From Saccharothrix tamanrassetensis (GTDB lineage Bacteria; Actinomycetota; Actinomycetes; Mycobacteriales; Pseudonocardiaceae), in assembly GCF_014203665.1 (NCBI RefSeq), contig NZ_JACHJN010000003.1, positions 744,001-808,000 of the forward strand: 64,000 bases of DNA, read 5' to 3'. A model generated the notes under the pieces. The model saw only the letters and a program-made list of their open reading frames with translations, did no database searches and had not been told where the DNA came from. This document shows, in pieces, positions 8,466-17,512 of the stretch (its first letter is position 1; each line of letters opens with the position of its first letter). The position numbers and the translations under genes are program-made.

Positions 8466-8696
8466 ATGCGACCGGTGACCCGTCGATCCGACGAACCTGT
8501 CCTGCTCGTCCGCAAACGGGGGGAGCGGGTGGGCGAGCGCGATCGCAGCTGCCACCTGGTGCCGCTGCCGGACGGGTCGTCGTCCGCGTTGATCGCCTAC
8601 TGCGGGGTGCGGATCGAGGTGAACGCCGCGGAGCTGCTGATGGACACGGACGGGATGCCGTGCGTGGCGTGCCTGGTGGCGTCCCCGTCGCGTTAG
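8466..8696 (+). CDS. Small actinobacterial protein with a C-terminal CxxC
   Basis: 76 residues without membrane segment or signal. A Cys at about 50 in LIAYCGVRIEV and a PCVACLV motif near the end could bind a metal or form a disulfide. The composition is strongly protein-like for this GC content. I do not recognise a named family. An alternative start 12 codons upstream is less likely. Divergent from the EI24 gene with about 100 bp between. Confidence 0.55.
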   Translation: MRPVTRRSDEPVLLVRKRGERVGERDRSCHLVPLPDGSSSALIAYCGVRIEVNAAELLMDTDGMPCVACLVASPSR

Positions 8697-8825
8697 CCCC
8701 GGCGTCTGTTTCGGGCCTCGGTGTCGGATCCCTGTGTCAGATCCGAGTCGGCTGTCGGTGTGGACCGGCCGTCCCCCGCTTCGGACCAGGCTTGCGCGAG
8801 GGACCGGAGCGGGGGACGCGAACGG

Positions 8826-9008
8826 CTACCGGCGGCGGCGGAACGACAACGACCGTGCGCCCGCGCCGACACCCGCCAGGTGCAGCGCCATGCACAGCAG
8901 ACCGGCCACGAGGAGCGTGCCGCCGTCGATGACGGTGCCCAGCGACACGTTGGCGAGGTCCAGCAGGAGGGCGAGCCCGAAAATGACCGCGGCAATGATC
9001 GCCAACAC
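8826..9008 (-). CDS. Small two-helix membrane protein
   Basis: 60 residues: hydrophobic helix LAIIAAVIFGLALLLDLANV, a short polar turn, a second helix LLVAGLLCMALHLAGVG, then a basic tail RSLSFRRRR that should stay in the cytoplasm. The GTG start is supported by AGGAGG six bases upstream. Such short proteins are common in actinomycetes and have no known function. Confidence 0.7.
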   Translation of the reverse strand: MLAIIAAVIFGLALLLDLANVSLGTVIDGGTLLVAGLLCMALHLAGVGAGARSLSFRRRR

Positions 9009-9151
9009 AGGAGCCTCCTAGGGAGTAGGTCTCCTGTCCTTACCCCGCGTCCAGGGCCCCCAAGCAGGCATTCGGCCCAATTCGGAAGGGGTGGATCAGC
9101 GCACTCGCGCACCCCGGAACCGGCGGAGCCGCTCCACGACCGGCCCGCGGA

Positions 9152-9601
9152 TCACTTCCCGGTCAGCCGGGGCGTCGCCGGGGTGACCGTGTCCGCCCAC
9201 GCCACCAGCCCGGCCACGTCCACGCCGTGCGGAGGGGCGTCCCGGTACGGCTCGATGTTGCGCGCACCCCGGCCCAACAGCGACTTCGCGCCCTTGGCGT
9301 TGCCCCGCGCCAGGTGCGTCAGCCCCACCGCCAACTGCGCCAGGCCTCGCCACAGCTCACGCTCCGACTCCGGCGCGGACTTCCACGCGTCCTCCAGCAC
9401 CTCGTGCGCGTGGAACGGCTTGCCGTCGTCCAGCAGCCGCTGCGCCTCGGCCAGCGACTCGGCGGGAGTGCGCGGCACGCCCTCGGGCTGGCGTTCCACG
9501 CCCGGCACGCCGTAGGGCAGCGGACGACCCAGGCCGTCGCGCGGGCGGGCGTTGCGGGCTCGGCCGGTGTCGTCGCGGTCGCGGGGGCTGCCTTCTTCCA
9601 C
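9152..9601 (-). CDS. DUF309 domain protein
   Basis: 149 residues. The core (about 45-120) carries the DUF309 signature with paired helices: LLDDGKPFHAHEVLEDAWK and ELWRGLAQLAVGLTHLARGN, including the conserved His-x-His-Glu-x-x-Glu-x-x-Trp run. The family has a helical fold and no assigned reaction. GTG start at the beginning of EEGSPRDRDD; the 25 residues before the conserved core are polar and probably disordered. It lies 40 bp downstream of the VOC gene and could be co-transcribed with the AraC-VOC pair. Confidence 0.85.
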   Translation of the reverse strand: MEEGSPRDRDDTGRARNARPRDGLGRPLPYGVPGVERQPEGVPRTPAESLAEAQRLLDDGKPFHAHEVLEDAWKSAPESERELWRGLAQLAVGLTHLARGNAKGAKSLLGRGARNIEPYRDAPPHGVDVAGLVAWADTVTPATPRLTGK

Positions 9602-9641
9602 AGTCGTGATCGTGGCACGGCCGGCCGCCCCCGCGCACCCG

Positions 9642-10049
9642 TCAGGCCTTGGGCGAGGCGAACCTGACCTGGTTGCCGGACGGATCGCGGAACGCGCAGT
9701 CCCGCACGCCGTAGGGCTGGTCGATGGGCTCCTGGACGACCTCCGCGCCGGTCGCGCGGATGCGTTCGAACGTGGCGTCCAGGTCGTCCACCCGGAAGAT
9801 CACGCCGTCCATCGCGCCCTTCGCCACCAGGCCCCGGACCACCTCGGCGTCCTCCGGCGAACGGGCCATGATCGGGTTGCACAGCACGATTTCGACGTCC
9901 GGCTGGGACGGCGGGCTGAGGCTGAGCCAGCGCCACGAGTCGAACGGCACGTCGGTGCGCAATTCGAGGCCGACGACGTCCCGGTAGAAGGCCAGCGCCT
10001 CGTCCTGGTCGAGCACCTGGATGAACGTGTGGGAAAGCTTGATGGTCAT
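9642..10049 (-). CDS. VOC/glyoxalase-family protein
   Basis: 135 residues with the two beta-alpha-beta-beta-beta modules of the vicinal oxygen chelate fold: KLSHTFIQVLDQDEALAFYR at the N-terminus and GVIFRVDDLDATFERIRATG then FRDPSGNQVRFASP at the C-terminus. Typical members bind a divalent metal through His/Glu and act on glyoxal adducts, antibiotics or aromatic compounds; here the substrate is unknown. It follows the AraC regulator gene by 22 bp on the same strand, a common pairing that suggests the regulator controls it. Confidence 0.88.
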   Translation of the reverse strand: MTIKLSHTFIQVLDQDEALAFYRDVVGLELRTDVPFDSWRWLSLSPPSQPDVEIVLCNPIMARSPEDAEVVRGLVAKGAMDGVIFRVDDLDATFERIRATGAEVVQEPIDQPYGVRDCAFRDPSGNQVRFASPKA

Positions 10050-10071
10050 GGGGACAAGCTATCCGCGCTGG

Positions 10072-10479
10072 TCAGGAGGGTGCTTCTCGAAATCTGCTCG
10101 GTCGGGAGACGGTTTTGGCCCAGCACGCGGGCACCGGTGCGGTGGCCGAGTGGTCGCGGGCCCGGTAGGCGCTCGGCGACTCGCCGACCAGTTCGGAGAA
10201 CCGGCTGCTGAACGAGCCGAGCGAGGTGCAGCCGACCGCCATGCACACCTCGGTGACGCTGAGGTCGCCGCGCCGCAGCAGCGCCTTGGCGCGTTCGATG
10301 CGGCGGGTCATCAGGTAGCTGTACGGCGTCTCCCCGTAGGCGGTCCGGAACTGCCGGGCGAAGTGCGAGGGCGACATGAGCGCGGCACGCGCCATCATGG
10401 GCACGTCCAGCGGCCGGGCGTACTCCCGGTCCATCAGGTCGCGCGCCCGCCGCAGGTGGGCGAGTTCCTCCGGGGTCAC
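10072..10479 (-). CDS. AraC-family transcriptional regulator (DNA-binding domain only)
   Basis: 135 residues consisting almost only of the two-HTH AraC DNA-binding domain: MMARAALMSPSHFARQFRTA for the first HTH and LSVTEVCMAVGCTSLGSFSS with FSELVGESPSAYR for the second. There is no sugar-binding cupin, as in Mar/Sox-like short regulators. GTG start at VTPEELAHLRRARDLMD. It is upstream of and co-directional with the VOC gene (22-bp gap), and starts 31 bp from the divergent polymerase IV gene, so the intergenic space is a shared promoter. Confidence 0.88.
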   Translation of the reverse strand: MTPEELAHLRRARDLMDREYARPLDVPMMARAALMSPSHFARQFRTAYGETPYSYLMTRRIERAKALLRRGDLSVTEVCMAVGCTSLGSFSSRFSELVGESPSAYRARDHSATAPVPACWAKTVSRPSRFREAPS

Positions 10480-10510
10480 GAAGGCAGCATGGCACGGTGA
10501 TACTGGTCGT

Positions 10511-11557
10511 GTGTCCGAACAGGACTGGGTCCTGCACGTGGACCTCGACCAGTTCATCGCGGCGGTCGAGGTCGCGCGCCGGCCCGGGTTGCGGGGCAGG
10601 CCGGTGGTGGTCGGCGGGAACGGCGACCCGACGCAGCGCGCCGTGGTGGCGACGGCTTCCTACGAGGCCCGCGAGTACGGCGTGCACTCCGGTATGCCGC
10701 TGCGCGTGGCGGCCCGGCGTTGCCCGGACGCGGTGTTCCTGCCGTCGGACGCGCCCGCGTACGAGGCGGTGTCCGAGCACGTGATGACCGTGCTGCGGGG
10801 GCTGCCCGTGGTGGTGGAGGTCATCGGGTGGGACGAGGCGTTCCTCGGCGCGCGGACGGACGACCCGGAGGCGTTGGCGGCGCTGGTGCGCTCGGCGGTG
10901 CGGGAGGAGACCGGCTTGTCGTGCTCGGTCGGGATCGGGGACAACAAGCTGCGCGCCAAGCTCGCCACCGGCTTCGCCAAGCCCGCCGGCGTCTACCGGC
11001 TGACCGCGGACAACTGGGTGGAGGTGATGGCCGGGCGGCCGGTCACCGCGCTGTGGGGGATCGGCGGGCGGACCTCGGCGAAGCTGGCCGACCTGGGCAT
11101 CCGCACGGTCGCCGAGCTGGCCCGGTCCGACCCGGCGGACCTGGCCGCCCGGTTCGGGCCCGCCACCGGGCCGCACTTCCACCGGCTGGCGCTGGGCGCG
11201 GGGGACACGGCGGTGAGCGCGACGCCCTGGGTGGCGCGGTCGCGCGGGCGGGAGACCACGTTCCAGCAGGACCTGACGTCGATCGAGGAGATCCGGGAAC
11301 AGGTGCTGGTGCTGGCCCGGCGGGTGGCGGAGGACGTGCGGGCGGAGGGGCGGCCGGCGGTGCGGGTCGCGGTGAAGGTGCGGTTCGTGCCGTTCTTCAC
11401 CTACACCCGGAGCGTGACGCTGCCTTCGCCCAGCGGTGAGGAGGACGCGATCGGGCGCGGGGCGCTCGCGGCGCTGGCGAAGTTCGAGGTGACGCGGGCC
11501 GTGCGGCTGCTCGGGGTGCGCGCGGAGTTCGGCGACCCGCCGGCCGAGGCCGGGTGA
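10511..11557 (+). CDS. dinB: DNA polymerase IV (Y-family translesion polymerase)
   Basis: 348 residues. Palm catalytic acids are visible in LHVDLDQFIAAVE and EVIGWDEAFLG; the fingers segment ASYEAREYGVHSGMPLRVAA and helix-hairpin-helix WGIGGRTSAKLADLGIRTV are typical. The little-finger part ends at LLGVRAEF, without a beta-clamp peptide, so it may work clamp-independently like some actinobacterial DinB2/DinB3 proteins (inference). The GTG start places the catalytic motif at residue 8. It is divergent from the AraC gene. Confidence 0.9.
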   Translation: MSEQDWVLHVDLDQFIAAVEVARRPGLRGRPVVVGGNGDPTQRAVVATASYEAREYGVHSGMPLRVAARRCPDAVFLPSDAPAYEAVSEHVMTVLRGLPVVVEVIGWDEAFLGARTDDPEALAALVRSAVREETGLSCSVGIGDNKLRAKLATGFAKPAGVYRLTADNWVEVMAGRPVTALWGIGGRTSAKLADLGIRTVAELARSDPADLAARFGPATGPHFHRLALGAGDTAVSATPWVARSRGRETTFQQDLTSIEEIREQVLVLARRVAEDVRAEGRPAVRVAVKVRFVPFFTYTRSVTLPSPSGEEDAIGRGALAALAKFEVTRAVRLLGVRAEFGDPPAEAG

Positions 11558-11704
11558 CCCGATCACGTCGTCGATCCCGGCGGGATGCGGGCGAGGGCCC
11601 GTGACGTGCGGCTTCACTCCGTCGGGCGGTTCTGGCTACCCCGGCGGGTTAGGCCACGGCGTTTCCGCGAGCGGGACGCGATCGCCGCACAGAGCATCGA
11701 GCGC

Positions 11705-13108
11705 ATGTCCCGCACCCACGTGCTCGGTGTTCTCGGCGCGGCGGCAGTGGTCACCGCTGCCGCACTCCAGGGGATCGGCGTCGCCGACCCGCTGCCCGGC
11801 GGCCTCGGCCCCTGCGTCGGCGCGCAGTGCCCGGACAAGTTCCCGCCGGTCAACAACGGGGACTTCGCCGGGCGGGACGACGGGATCAACATCTTCGTCG
11901 GCCGTGACTACCTGGTCCGCTACGCGGCGGTGGAGGCCGAGGGCCGGGTGGTGGTGGGCGGGAACTTCGACCAGAACAAGGCCACCACGCCGTCCGTCTA
12001 CAACATCGGCATCGTCGGCGTGGGCTCGCGGGTGCCCCCGCCGGAGGGATCGGACTTCCTGGTCACCGGCGGCTCCGTGACCATCGCGCCGCAGCAGACC
12101 CTGCTCGCCGAGGGCGGCGTCGTGCACCACGCCGGCGCGCTGACCGGCAAGATCACCGGCACCGACAAACCGGACCCGGCCGCGTTCGAGCCGTACGCGG
12201 GACTGGCGCCGCAGCTGACCACGGCGAGCCAGTGCTACAAGACCGCCGCGGCCACCGGCACGGCCGTCAACCAGGGTGAACAGACGCTGTTCAGCGGCGA
12301 TGGGAAGTCCCCGCTCCAGGTGTTCAACGTCGACTTCGACCTCGCCAAGGCGAACGGGGCGCAGCAGGGCATCGTGTTCCAGGGCATCCCGGAGGGCGCG
12401 ACGGTGCTGGTCAACCTGACCGGACCGGCGCGCAGGATCGTCACCTACACCGGTGAGCTGACCGACGACGGACCGGTCAACAAGCTGCGCGAACGTTTGC
12501 TGTGGAACTTCCCGGACGCGACCGACGTGACCATCGGCGGCACCGCCCAGTTCCAGGGCAGCGTGCTGGTGGGAAACGGGGCGAGCATGTCGACGGTCAC
12601 CGTGTCCGGCACCAGCGGCCGCTTCTTCACCGCCGGCTCGCTGACCCACGGCGGCCCCGCCAACAACGGCCAGGAGCTCCACGCCTACCCGTTCAACGGC
12701 GACCTGCCGAGCTGCGCAACCCCCACCACCACGACAACGACTACCACGACAACGACCACCACAACGACCACGACTACGACCGCGCCGACCACCACGACGA
12801 CGACTCAGCCGACCACGACCACGACGACCGCGCCGACCACCACGACGACGGCCCCCACGGCGACCACGACGTCGGGCTCGGCCACGTCCGGATCGACCCC
12901 GACTCGGCCGACGACCACGTCGGCGGGTCCGGCGACCTCGGGCATCGGTCCGTTCACAACCCCGTACGGGGGCGGTGACCAGAGCGACCAAGGCGGCCTG
13001 CTGGCGCAGACCGGCGCGAACGTCGGCTGGGTGGTCCTGATCAGTGTGCTGCTGCTGGCGGTGGGTACGGCGTTGCTCGGCCTGGTGAGCCGCAGGCGCC
13101 GCACCTGA
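11705..13108 (+). CDS. Choice-of-anchor-A surface protein with LAQTG sortase motif
   Basis: 467 residues. A signal peptide ([20 protein letters not shown]) leads to a domain rich in beta repeats that fits the choice-of-anchor A family ([25 protein letters not shown] and [17 protein letters not shown]). From about 340 there is a Thr/Pro linker with long Thr runs, then LAQTGANVG, a hydrophobic helix and RRRRT. That end is a class E sortase signal (LAxTG), so the protein should be covalently attached to peptidoglycan; the Thr linker is a likely glycosylation stalk. ATG chosen because it begins the signal peptide; longer upstream readings add a non-signal basic stretch. Confidence 0.88.
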   Translation: MSRTHVLGVLGAAAVVTAAALQGIGVADPLPGGLGPCVGAQCPDKFPPVNNGDFAGRDDGINIFVGRDYLVRYAAVEAEGRVVVGGNFDQNKATTPSVYNIGIVGVGSRVPPPEGSDFLVTGGSVTIAPQQTLLAEGGVVHHAGALTGKITGTDKPDPAAFEPYAGLAPQLTTASQCYKTAAATGTAVNQGEQTLFSGDGKSPLQVFNVDFDLAKANGAQQGIVFQGIPEGATVLVNLTGPARRIVTYTGELTDDGPVNKLRERLLWNFPDATDVTIGGTAQFQGSVLVGNGASMSTVTVSGTSGRFFTAGSLTHGGPANNGQELHAYPFNGDLPSCATPTTTTTTTTTTTTTTTTTTTAPTTTTTTQPTTTTTTAPTTTTTAPTATTTSGSATSGSTPTRPTTTSAGPATSGIGPFTTPYGGGDQSDQGGLLAQTGANVGWVVLISVLLLAVGTALLGLVSRRRRT

Positions 13109-13125
13109 CGCTCGAAGAGGAAGGA

Positions 13126-13171
13126 CCCGCCCGCGCGACCGGGATTCGCCGTTCGAGGTCGCGCGGGCGGG
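13126..13171. terminator. Bidirectional hairpin terminator
   Basis: The 15-bp arms at 13126-13140 and 13157-13171 are perfect inverted repeats (CCCGCCCGCGCGACC) around a 16-base loop. It sits between two convergent genes, 17 bp from each stop, so it can serve both. Confidence 0.8.
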
Positions 13172-13188
13172 TTGTCCGGGTGCGGGGA

Positions 13189-13896
13189 TCAGACCCCGGC
13201 GACGGACTGGATCCAGGAGCGGTACCGGGTCACGTTGGTGTACGCGGTGGTGGTCTGCCGGTCACTGGTGGACGCGACGCCGATCTGGAGGCCGCCCGAC
13301 ATCATCGGGCCGCCCGAGTCGCCGCCGGCGGTGATGCCGTTGCCGCGACGGGCGCAGATCGCGCTACCGCCGTAGGCGTCGGTGCAGGAGCCGGACACGG
13401 TCACGTTCGCGACCTTCAGCAGCTGCGACTGGCAGTTGATCTCCGAGCCGCAGCGGGACGTGGCGCCCCAGCCGTAGACCTGCACGGAGGTGCCCGCACC
13501 GGGCGAGGTGGTGGCGAGCCGGGCGTAGGTGCCCGACACCGAGCGGTCGAGCTTGACCAGCGAGAGGTCCGACGAGTGGTTCACGGTCTGCACGCCGTTG
13601 GCCATGGTGCCGCCGGAGGTCTGGTCGAGGCTGCCGATCCGGAACGACAACCCGCCGCCGCTGACGCAGTGCCGCGCGGTCAGGATCCACGTGGGGGCGA
13701 TGATGGTCGCGCTGCACGTCTGCCTGCCGTTGGAGAACAGCCGAGCCGCCCAGGGGGCGTTCGACGCGTAGCCGCCGCCGATGATGTACGGCGTCACGCC
13801 GCCGTCCGCCGCGGGCGCGGCCGACGCGGACGGGACGAAGGCGACCATCGAGAGCAGAGCGGCTGCGAGCGCAGGGATCAACCTGGTGATTCGCAA
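13189..13896 (-). CDS. Secreted trypsin-like serine protease (S1)
   Basis: 235 residues: signal peptide ending in SASAAPA, short propeptide, then the chymotrypsin fold starting at YIIGGGYASNAPWAARL. The triad is complete: His in LTARHCV, Asp in SSDLSLVKLD and Ser in GDSGGPM. Four cysteines outside the catalytic region suggest two extra disulfides. A TTG start is chosen because GAGGAA lies immediately upstream and the signal peptide begins there; a longer in-frame reading lacks a leader. A low-GC 270-bp upstream region probably carries its promoter. Confidence 0.88.
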   Translation of the reverse strand: MRITRLIPALAAALLSMVAFVPSASAAPAADGGVTPYIIGGGYASNAPWAARLFSNGRQTCSATIIAPTWILTARHCVSGGGLSFRIGSLDQTSGGTMANGVQTVNHSSDLSLVKLDRSVSGTYARLATTSPGAGTSVQVYGWGATSRCGSEINCQSQLLKVANVTVSGSCTDAYGGSAICARRGNGITAGGDSGGPMMSGGLQIGVASTSDRQTTTAYTNVTRYRSWIQSVAGV

Positions 13897-14168
13897 GGTT
13901 CCTCGTTTCCGAAAGACACGCGATTTCTCGCGCACAGGGTGTCTTTGGTCACGAAAAGTCGTACCACTCAATTGGGTCGAAAGGGATATACCGAACGGCT
14001 TATAGCCCCGTGTTAGGGTGCGCTCACCACCCTCTTCTGCCGACCCTACCAGCGGATTTACCTCGTTGACCGACTTTTCCCGGTGAATGGCCGCGAACGC
14101 TTCGGCGGTATCGGTTCGGCCATTCGATTCAATGCGGAAGTCGGGCGACAACCGCCCCGGGAACCGCG

Positions 14169-15014
14169 ATGATGCCGATCATGCTGGTCGAACTCGCGAT
14201 CGGGGACGCGTACGGCGCGGGCTTCGAGTACGCCGATCCCCGGCACGTCGCCGCCCACAACACGCTGCGGGGCTACGTCCGACACCCCACGCACCGGGGC
14301 ATCGCGCCCGGCGCGTACACCGACGACACCCAGATGACCCTGGCGCTGGCCGAACTGCTGGTCGACGGCGGCCCGTGGACGCCCGAGGCGATCGCCGAGC
14401 GGTTCGTGGACGCGTTCCACCGCGACCCGCGCGACGGGTACGCGCGCGGCTTCCGGCAGTTCCTCCAGGAGGTGCGCACGGGCGCGGACTTCCTGGCCCG
14501 CATCCGGCCGGACAGCGACAAGAGCGGCGCGGCGATGCGCGCGGCACCGCTCGGGCTGCTGCCGGCCTTGGACGAGGTGCTGCACCACGCCACCGTCCAG
14601 GCCCGCGTCACGCACGACACCCCGGACGGGATCGCGTCCGCGTCGGCCGCCGCGCTGGCCGTGCACTACTGCCGGTTCTCCCTCGGGCCGGTCGCCGAGG
14701 TCGGGCCGTGGCTCGCCGAGCGGCTCGGGTCGGCGGTGTGGTCGCGGCCGTGGGAGGGCAAGGTCGGCTCGAAGGGCGTGATGAGCGTGCGGGCCGCGCT
14801 GACCGCGCTGGCCGGCCACGACTCGCTGAGCGCGATCCTGCGCGCCTGCGTCGCGTTCACCGGGGACGTGGACACCGTCGCGACCGTCGCGCTGGCCGCC
14901 GCGTCCACCTCGCCGCAGGTCGCCGCCGACCTGCCCGCGGTGCTGTTCGACGACCTGGAGAACGGCCCCTACGGTCGCGACCACCTCGCCCGGCTGGACG
15001 CCCGGTTGCCGTAG
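14169..15014 (+). CDS. ADP-ribosylglycohydrolase-family protein
   Basis: 281 residues with the DraG/ARH helical fold. ARH enzymes remove ADP-ribose from protein or nucleic-acid adducts using two Mg ions. Metal-binding motifs are present: IGDAYGAGFEY, GAYTDDTQMTLALAE and FTGDVDTVATVALAAA; in the last, the usual GGDTDT is GDVDT, a modest deviation. ATG start; a second ATG five codons on is possible. The last 46 bp overlap the opposing SRPBCC gene. The same genome segment encodes an ADP-ribosyltransferase toxin, but nothing links the two transcriptionally. Confidence 0.87.
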   Translation: MMPIMLVELAIGDAYGAGFEYADPRHVAAHNTLRGYVRHPTHRGIAPGAYTDDTQMTLALAELLVDGGPWTPEAIAERFVDAFHRDPRDGYARGFRQFLQEVRTGADFLARIRPDSDKSGAAMRAAPLGLLPALDEVLHHATVQARVTHDTPDGIASASAAALAVHYCRFSLGPVAEVGPWLAERLGSAVWSRPWEGKVGSKGVMSVRAALTALAGHDSLSAILRACVAFTGDVDTVATVALAAASTSPQVAADLPAVLFDDLENGPYGRDHLARLDARLP

Positions 15015-15853
15015 TGCCGCACCAGTTCGGCCACCCGGTCCTCCGGCCACGGGCACCGGATCTCGCCGAAGGTGGCCGCGAAGAACAGTTCCAGGTGCAC
15101 GTGCCACGCGGCCAGCGCGGTCGGCGCGAACGCCGGGTCGTGCACGGTGTGCGTGAGTTCGACGGTGGTGCCCTGGTCGGGGTCGTGCCGGAACTCCCAG
15201 CGCACCCGGCCGGTCGGCGAGTCGAACTCCAGCAGCCGGGGCGGTCGCACGTGCGTCACCGGTCCGGGCGGGACGTGCGGGTTGGCCGCCCTGGCGGGCA
15301 CCCCGTCCGCGCCCTCGGTGAACAGCTCCCACACCTCCTGCAGCGGCTTCCACACCAGGTCCCGGACGAACCGCACCTCGCGGCCGTCGACGTGGCCCTC
15401 GTCCAGGCCGAACCGGCGCACGTAGTGCTCCATCGGACCCAGCCGGTCGTCGGACGGCTCGAACGGCCGGTCGGCGAGCCGCGCCCGCAACGCCGCGAGG
15501 CACGAGTCCCAGCCCGCCGCGGTGCGTCCCGCCGAGTGCTCGACGTCCAGCACGTGCGTGAAGACCAGCAGGCAGCCGTCCTCGTGCGGGAGGAGTTCGA
15601 ACCGCAGCACGTCGGTGTGCCAGCGGAACGCGAACACCCTGGGCGGGTCGGACTCCAGCACCTCTCCGTCGTTGGTGGCGTCCGGGAAGACGAACCGCAT
15701 GGCCTTGCCGTCGATCACCACCTTCGCCGGGAACCAGTGCTCGAGCTCCGCCGGCTCGGTCAGCGCCCGCCACACCTTGGCGGGGGAGTGCCGCAGCAGC
15801 CGCTCGAAGCGCAGCACGGGCTTGCCGTCGACCCGTCGCAGTTCGCCGCTCAT
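14969..15853 (-). CDS. Two-domain SRPBCC/AHSA1-like protein
   Basis: 294 residues built from two START-like domains: the first about 10-140 (FERLLRHSPAKVWRALTEPAELEHWFPA), the second about 150-280 (REVRFVRDLVWKPLQEVWELF). AHSA1-type domains form a hydrophobic cavity; many actinobacterial members pair with ArsR regulators and act in stress or small-molecule handling, with no fixed reaction. The start ATG overlaps the stop of the ArsR gene (ATGA), so both are on one transcript. Confidence 0.88.
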   Translation of the reverse strand: MSGELRRVDGKPVLRFERLLRHSPAKVWRALTEPAELEHWFPAKVVIDGKAMRFVFPDATNDGEVLESDPPRVFAFRWHTDVLRFELLPHEDGCLLVFTHVLDVEHSAGRTAAGWDSCLAALRARLADRPFEPSDDRLGPMEHYVRRFGLDEGHVDGREVRFVRDLVWKPLQEVWELFTEGADGVPARAANPHVPPGPVTHVRPPRLLEFDSPTGRVRWEFRHDPDQGTTVELTHTVHDPAFAPTALAAWHVHLELFFAATFGEIRCPWPEDRVAELVRHYGNRASSRARWSRP

Positions 15854-16158
15854 CCGTCCATCCCGTCCAGTCGCTCCTCCAGGGCGTCCAGGCTGCGCTC
15901 CCACATCCGCCGGTAGGGCGCGAGCCAGGCGTCCACTTCGGCCAGCGGCTCGGCCCGCAGCCGGTAGAGGCGCCGCTGCGCGTCCCGCCGCACCTCCACC
16001 AGGCCGGCTTCGCGCAGCACCCTGAGGTGCTTGGACACCGCCGGCTGGGTCAGCGCCAGCCAGTCGACCAGGTCGTTGACCGGCCGTTCGCCCGCGCGCA
16101 GCACGTCGAGGATCTCCCGCCGGTGCGGATCGGCCAGCACCGCGAACGTAGATGCCAT
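15850..16158 (-). CDS. ArsR-family transcriptional regulator
   Basis: 102 residues forming a complete ArsR winged helix: FAVLADPHRREILDVLRAGE, recognition helix LTQPAVSKHLRVLREAGLVE, wing RRDAQRRLYRL. No Cys pair for metal sensing is present, fitting the metal-independent ArsR proteins that control SRPBCC partners. It is first in a two-gene operon with a 4-bp overlap. Upstream, AT-rich sequence around 16160-16195 (ATACCGGCAATATAGC) likely holds the promoter and operator. Confidence 0.9.
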   Translation of the reverse strand: MASTFAVLADPHRREILDVLRAGERPVNDLVDWLALTQPAVSKHLRVLREAGLVEVRRDAQRRLYRLRAEPLAEVDAWLAPYRRMWERSLDALEERLDGMDG

Positions 16159-16299
16159 ACCGGCAATATAGCCATAGGAGCATATAACCTGTCAACGGCT
16201 TCGGTAGGCTGGTGGTCCGGCGCCTCGACCCCAGTGCGACCCGGCTTCCACGCGGCACGACCGCGTGCAGTCCGCATCCTGAGCGATCCGAGGTTCCCC

Positions 16300-17439
16300 G
16301 TGCCCCGCACCACCGACGTCTCCAGCTCGCCCGTGCGCGACCTGCTCGCCCTCACCTCCCGTCCCGAGGTCATCTCGTTCGCCGGCGGCCTGCCCGCGCC
16401 CGAGCTGTTCGACGTGGACGGTCTGCGCGCCGCGTTCGACCGGGCGCTGTCCCGGCGGTCCCTCCAGTACGCGCCCACCGAGGGCGACCCGGACCTGCGC
16501 GCCCACGTGGCCACCCGGATGACCGGGCGCGGCCTGCCCACCACGGCCGCCGACCTGCTGGTCACCACCGGTTCGCAGCAGGCGCTGACGCTCGTCGTGA
16601 CCGCCCTGCTGGAGCCCGGGTCGGTGGTGGCGGTGGAGGAGCCGACCTACCTCGCCGCGCTCCAGGCGTTCCGGCTCGCGGGCGCGCGGATCGTGCCGGT
16701 CGCCGGGGACGAGCACGGCATGGACCCGGCCGCGCTGGCCGACGTGATCGCCCGGGAGCAGCCCGAGCTGCTCTACCTGGTGCCGACGTTCGCCAACCCG
16801 ACCGGCCGGACGCTGTCCGCGGCACGGCGGGCCGAGATCGCCGCCATCGCCGACCGGCACGACCTGTGGGTGGTGGAGGACGACCCGTACAGCGAGCTGC
16901 GCTACCGGGGCGACGAGCTGCCCGCGCTGGCGTCGATGAGCCCGAAGGTGCTGCACCTGGGCAGCTTCTCCAAGATCGGCGCACCCGGTCTGCGGCTGGG
17001 CTGGCTGCGCGCCCCGGCCGGACTGCTGCGCGCGCTGGTGATCGTCAAGCAGGCGGCCGACCTGCACACCTCCACCATCGACCAGGCCGCCGCGGCGGCC
17101 TACCTGGACGCGCACGACCTGACCGCGCACGTCCGCTCGCTGCGCGACGCCTACCGGGAACGCCGGGACGCGATGATCGCCGCGCTGCCCACGACCGTCC
17201 CGGACGGCACCCGGTGGAGCGACCCGGACGGCGGGATGTTCGTGTGGCTCACCCTGCCCGACGGCACCGACACCGCCGACCTGCTGCCCGAGGCGCTCGC
17301 CCGGGACGTCGCCTACGTGCCGGGCGCGCCGTTCTACGCGACCACCCCGGACCGGGCCACCATGCGGCTGTCGTTCACCACCAACACCGTCGGCGAGATC
17401 GCCGAGGGCATGCGGCGACTGGCAACGGTCATGCGTTAG
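16300..17439 (+). CDS. PLP-dependent aminotransferase, fold type I (MocR/LysN-like)
   Basis: 379 residues of the class I/II aminotransferase family. The N-terminal motif ISFAGGLPAPELFDVDGL and YAPTEGDPDLRAHVA mark the 2-aminoadipate/MocR-type subgroup, without the GntR DNA-binding domain. The PLP lysine is in HLGSFSKIGAPGLRLGWL; Asp of VVEDDPYSELRY and Arg near the C-terminus (MRLSFTTN) complete the pocket. It probably transaminates an alpha-amino acid with 2-oxoglutarate; the substrate is open. GTG start with GAGG ten bases upstream. Confidence 0.9.
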   Translation: MPRTTDVSSSPVRDLLALTSRPEVISFAGGLPAPELFDVDGLRAAFDRALSRRSLQYAPTEGDPDLRAHVATRMTGRGLPTTAADLLVTTGSQQALTLVVTALLEPGSVVAVEEPTYLAALQAFRLAGARIVPVAGDEHGMDPAALADVIAREQPELLYLVPTFANPTGRTLSAARRAEIAAIADRHDLWVVEDDPYSELRYRGDELPALASMSPKVLHLGSFSKIGAPGLRLGWLRAPAGLLRALVIVKQAADLHTSTIDQAAAAAYLDAHDLTAHVRSLRDAYRERRDAMIAALPTTVPDGTRWSDPDGGMFVWLTLPDGTDTADLLPEALARDVAYVPGAPFYATTPDRATMRLSFTTNTVGEIAEGMRRLATVMR

Positions 17440-17512
17440 CGGTTCGCTCCCCGCGTCCGGTGGTGCACCATCGACCCGGTCCGGTCACCTCCGGGTCCGG
17501 GAGGAGGCCGGC

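Noticed and set aside
9009..9019. AGGAG-C-CTCCT palindrome over the ribosome binding site of the 60-aa membrane protein
   Set aside because: A one-base loop cannot form a hairpin in RNA; the palindrome is likely chance around AGGAGG.
12721..12880. Simple ACC/ACG repeat as a DNA microsatellite
   Set aside because: Codons vary synonymously along the Thr run, so it is a protein-level Thr linker rather than a pure DNA repeat.
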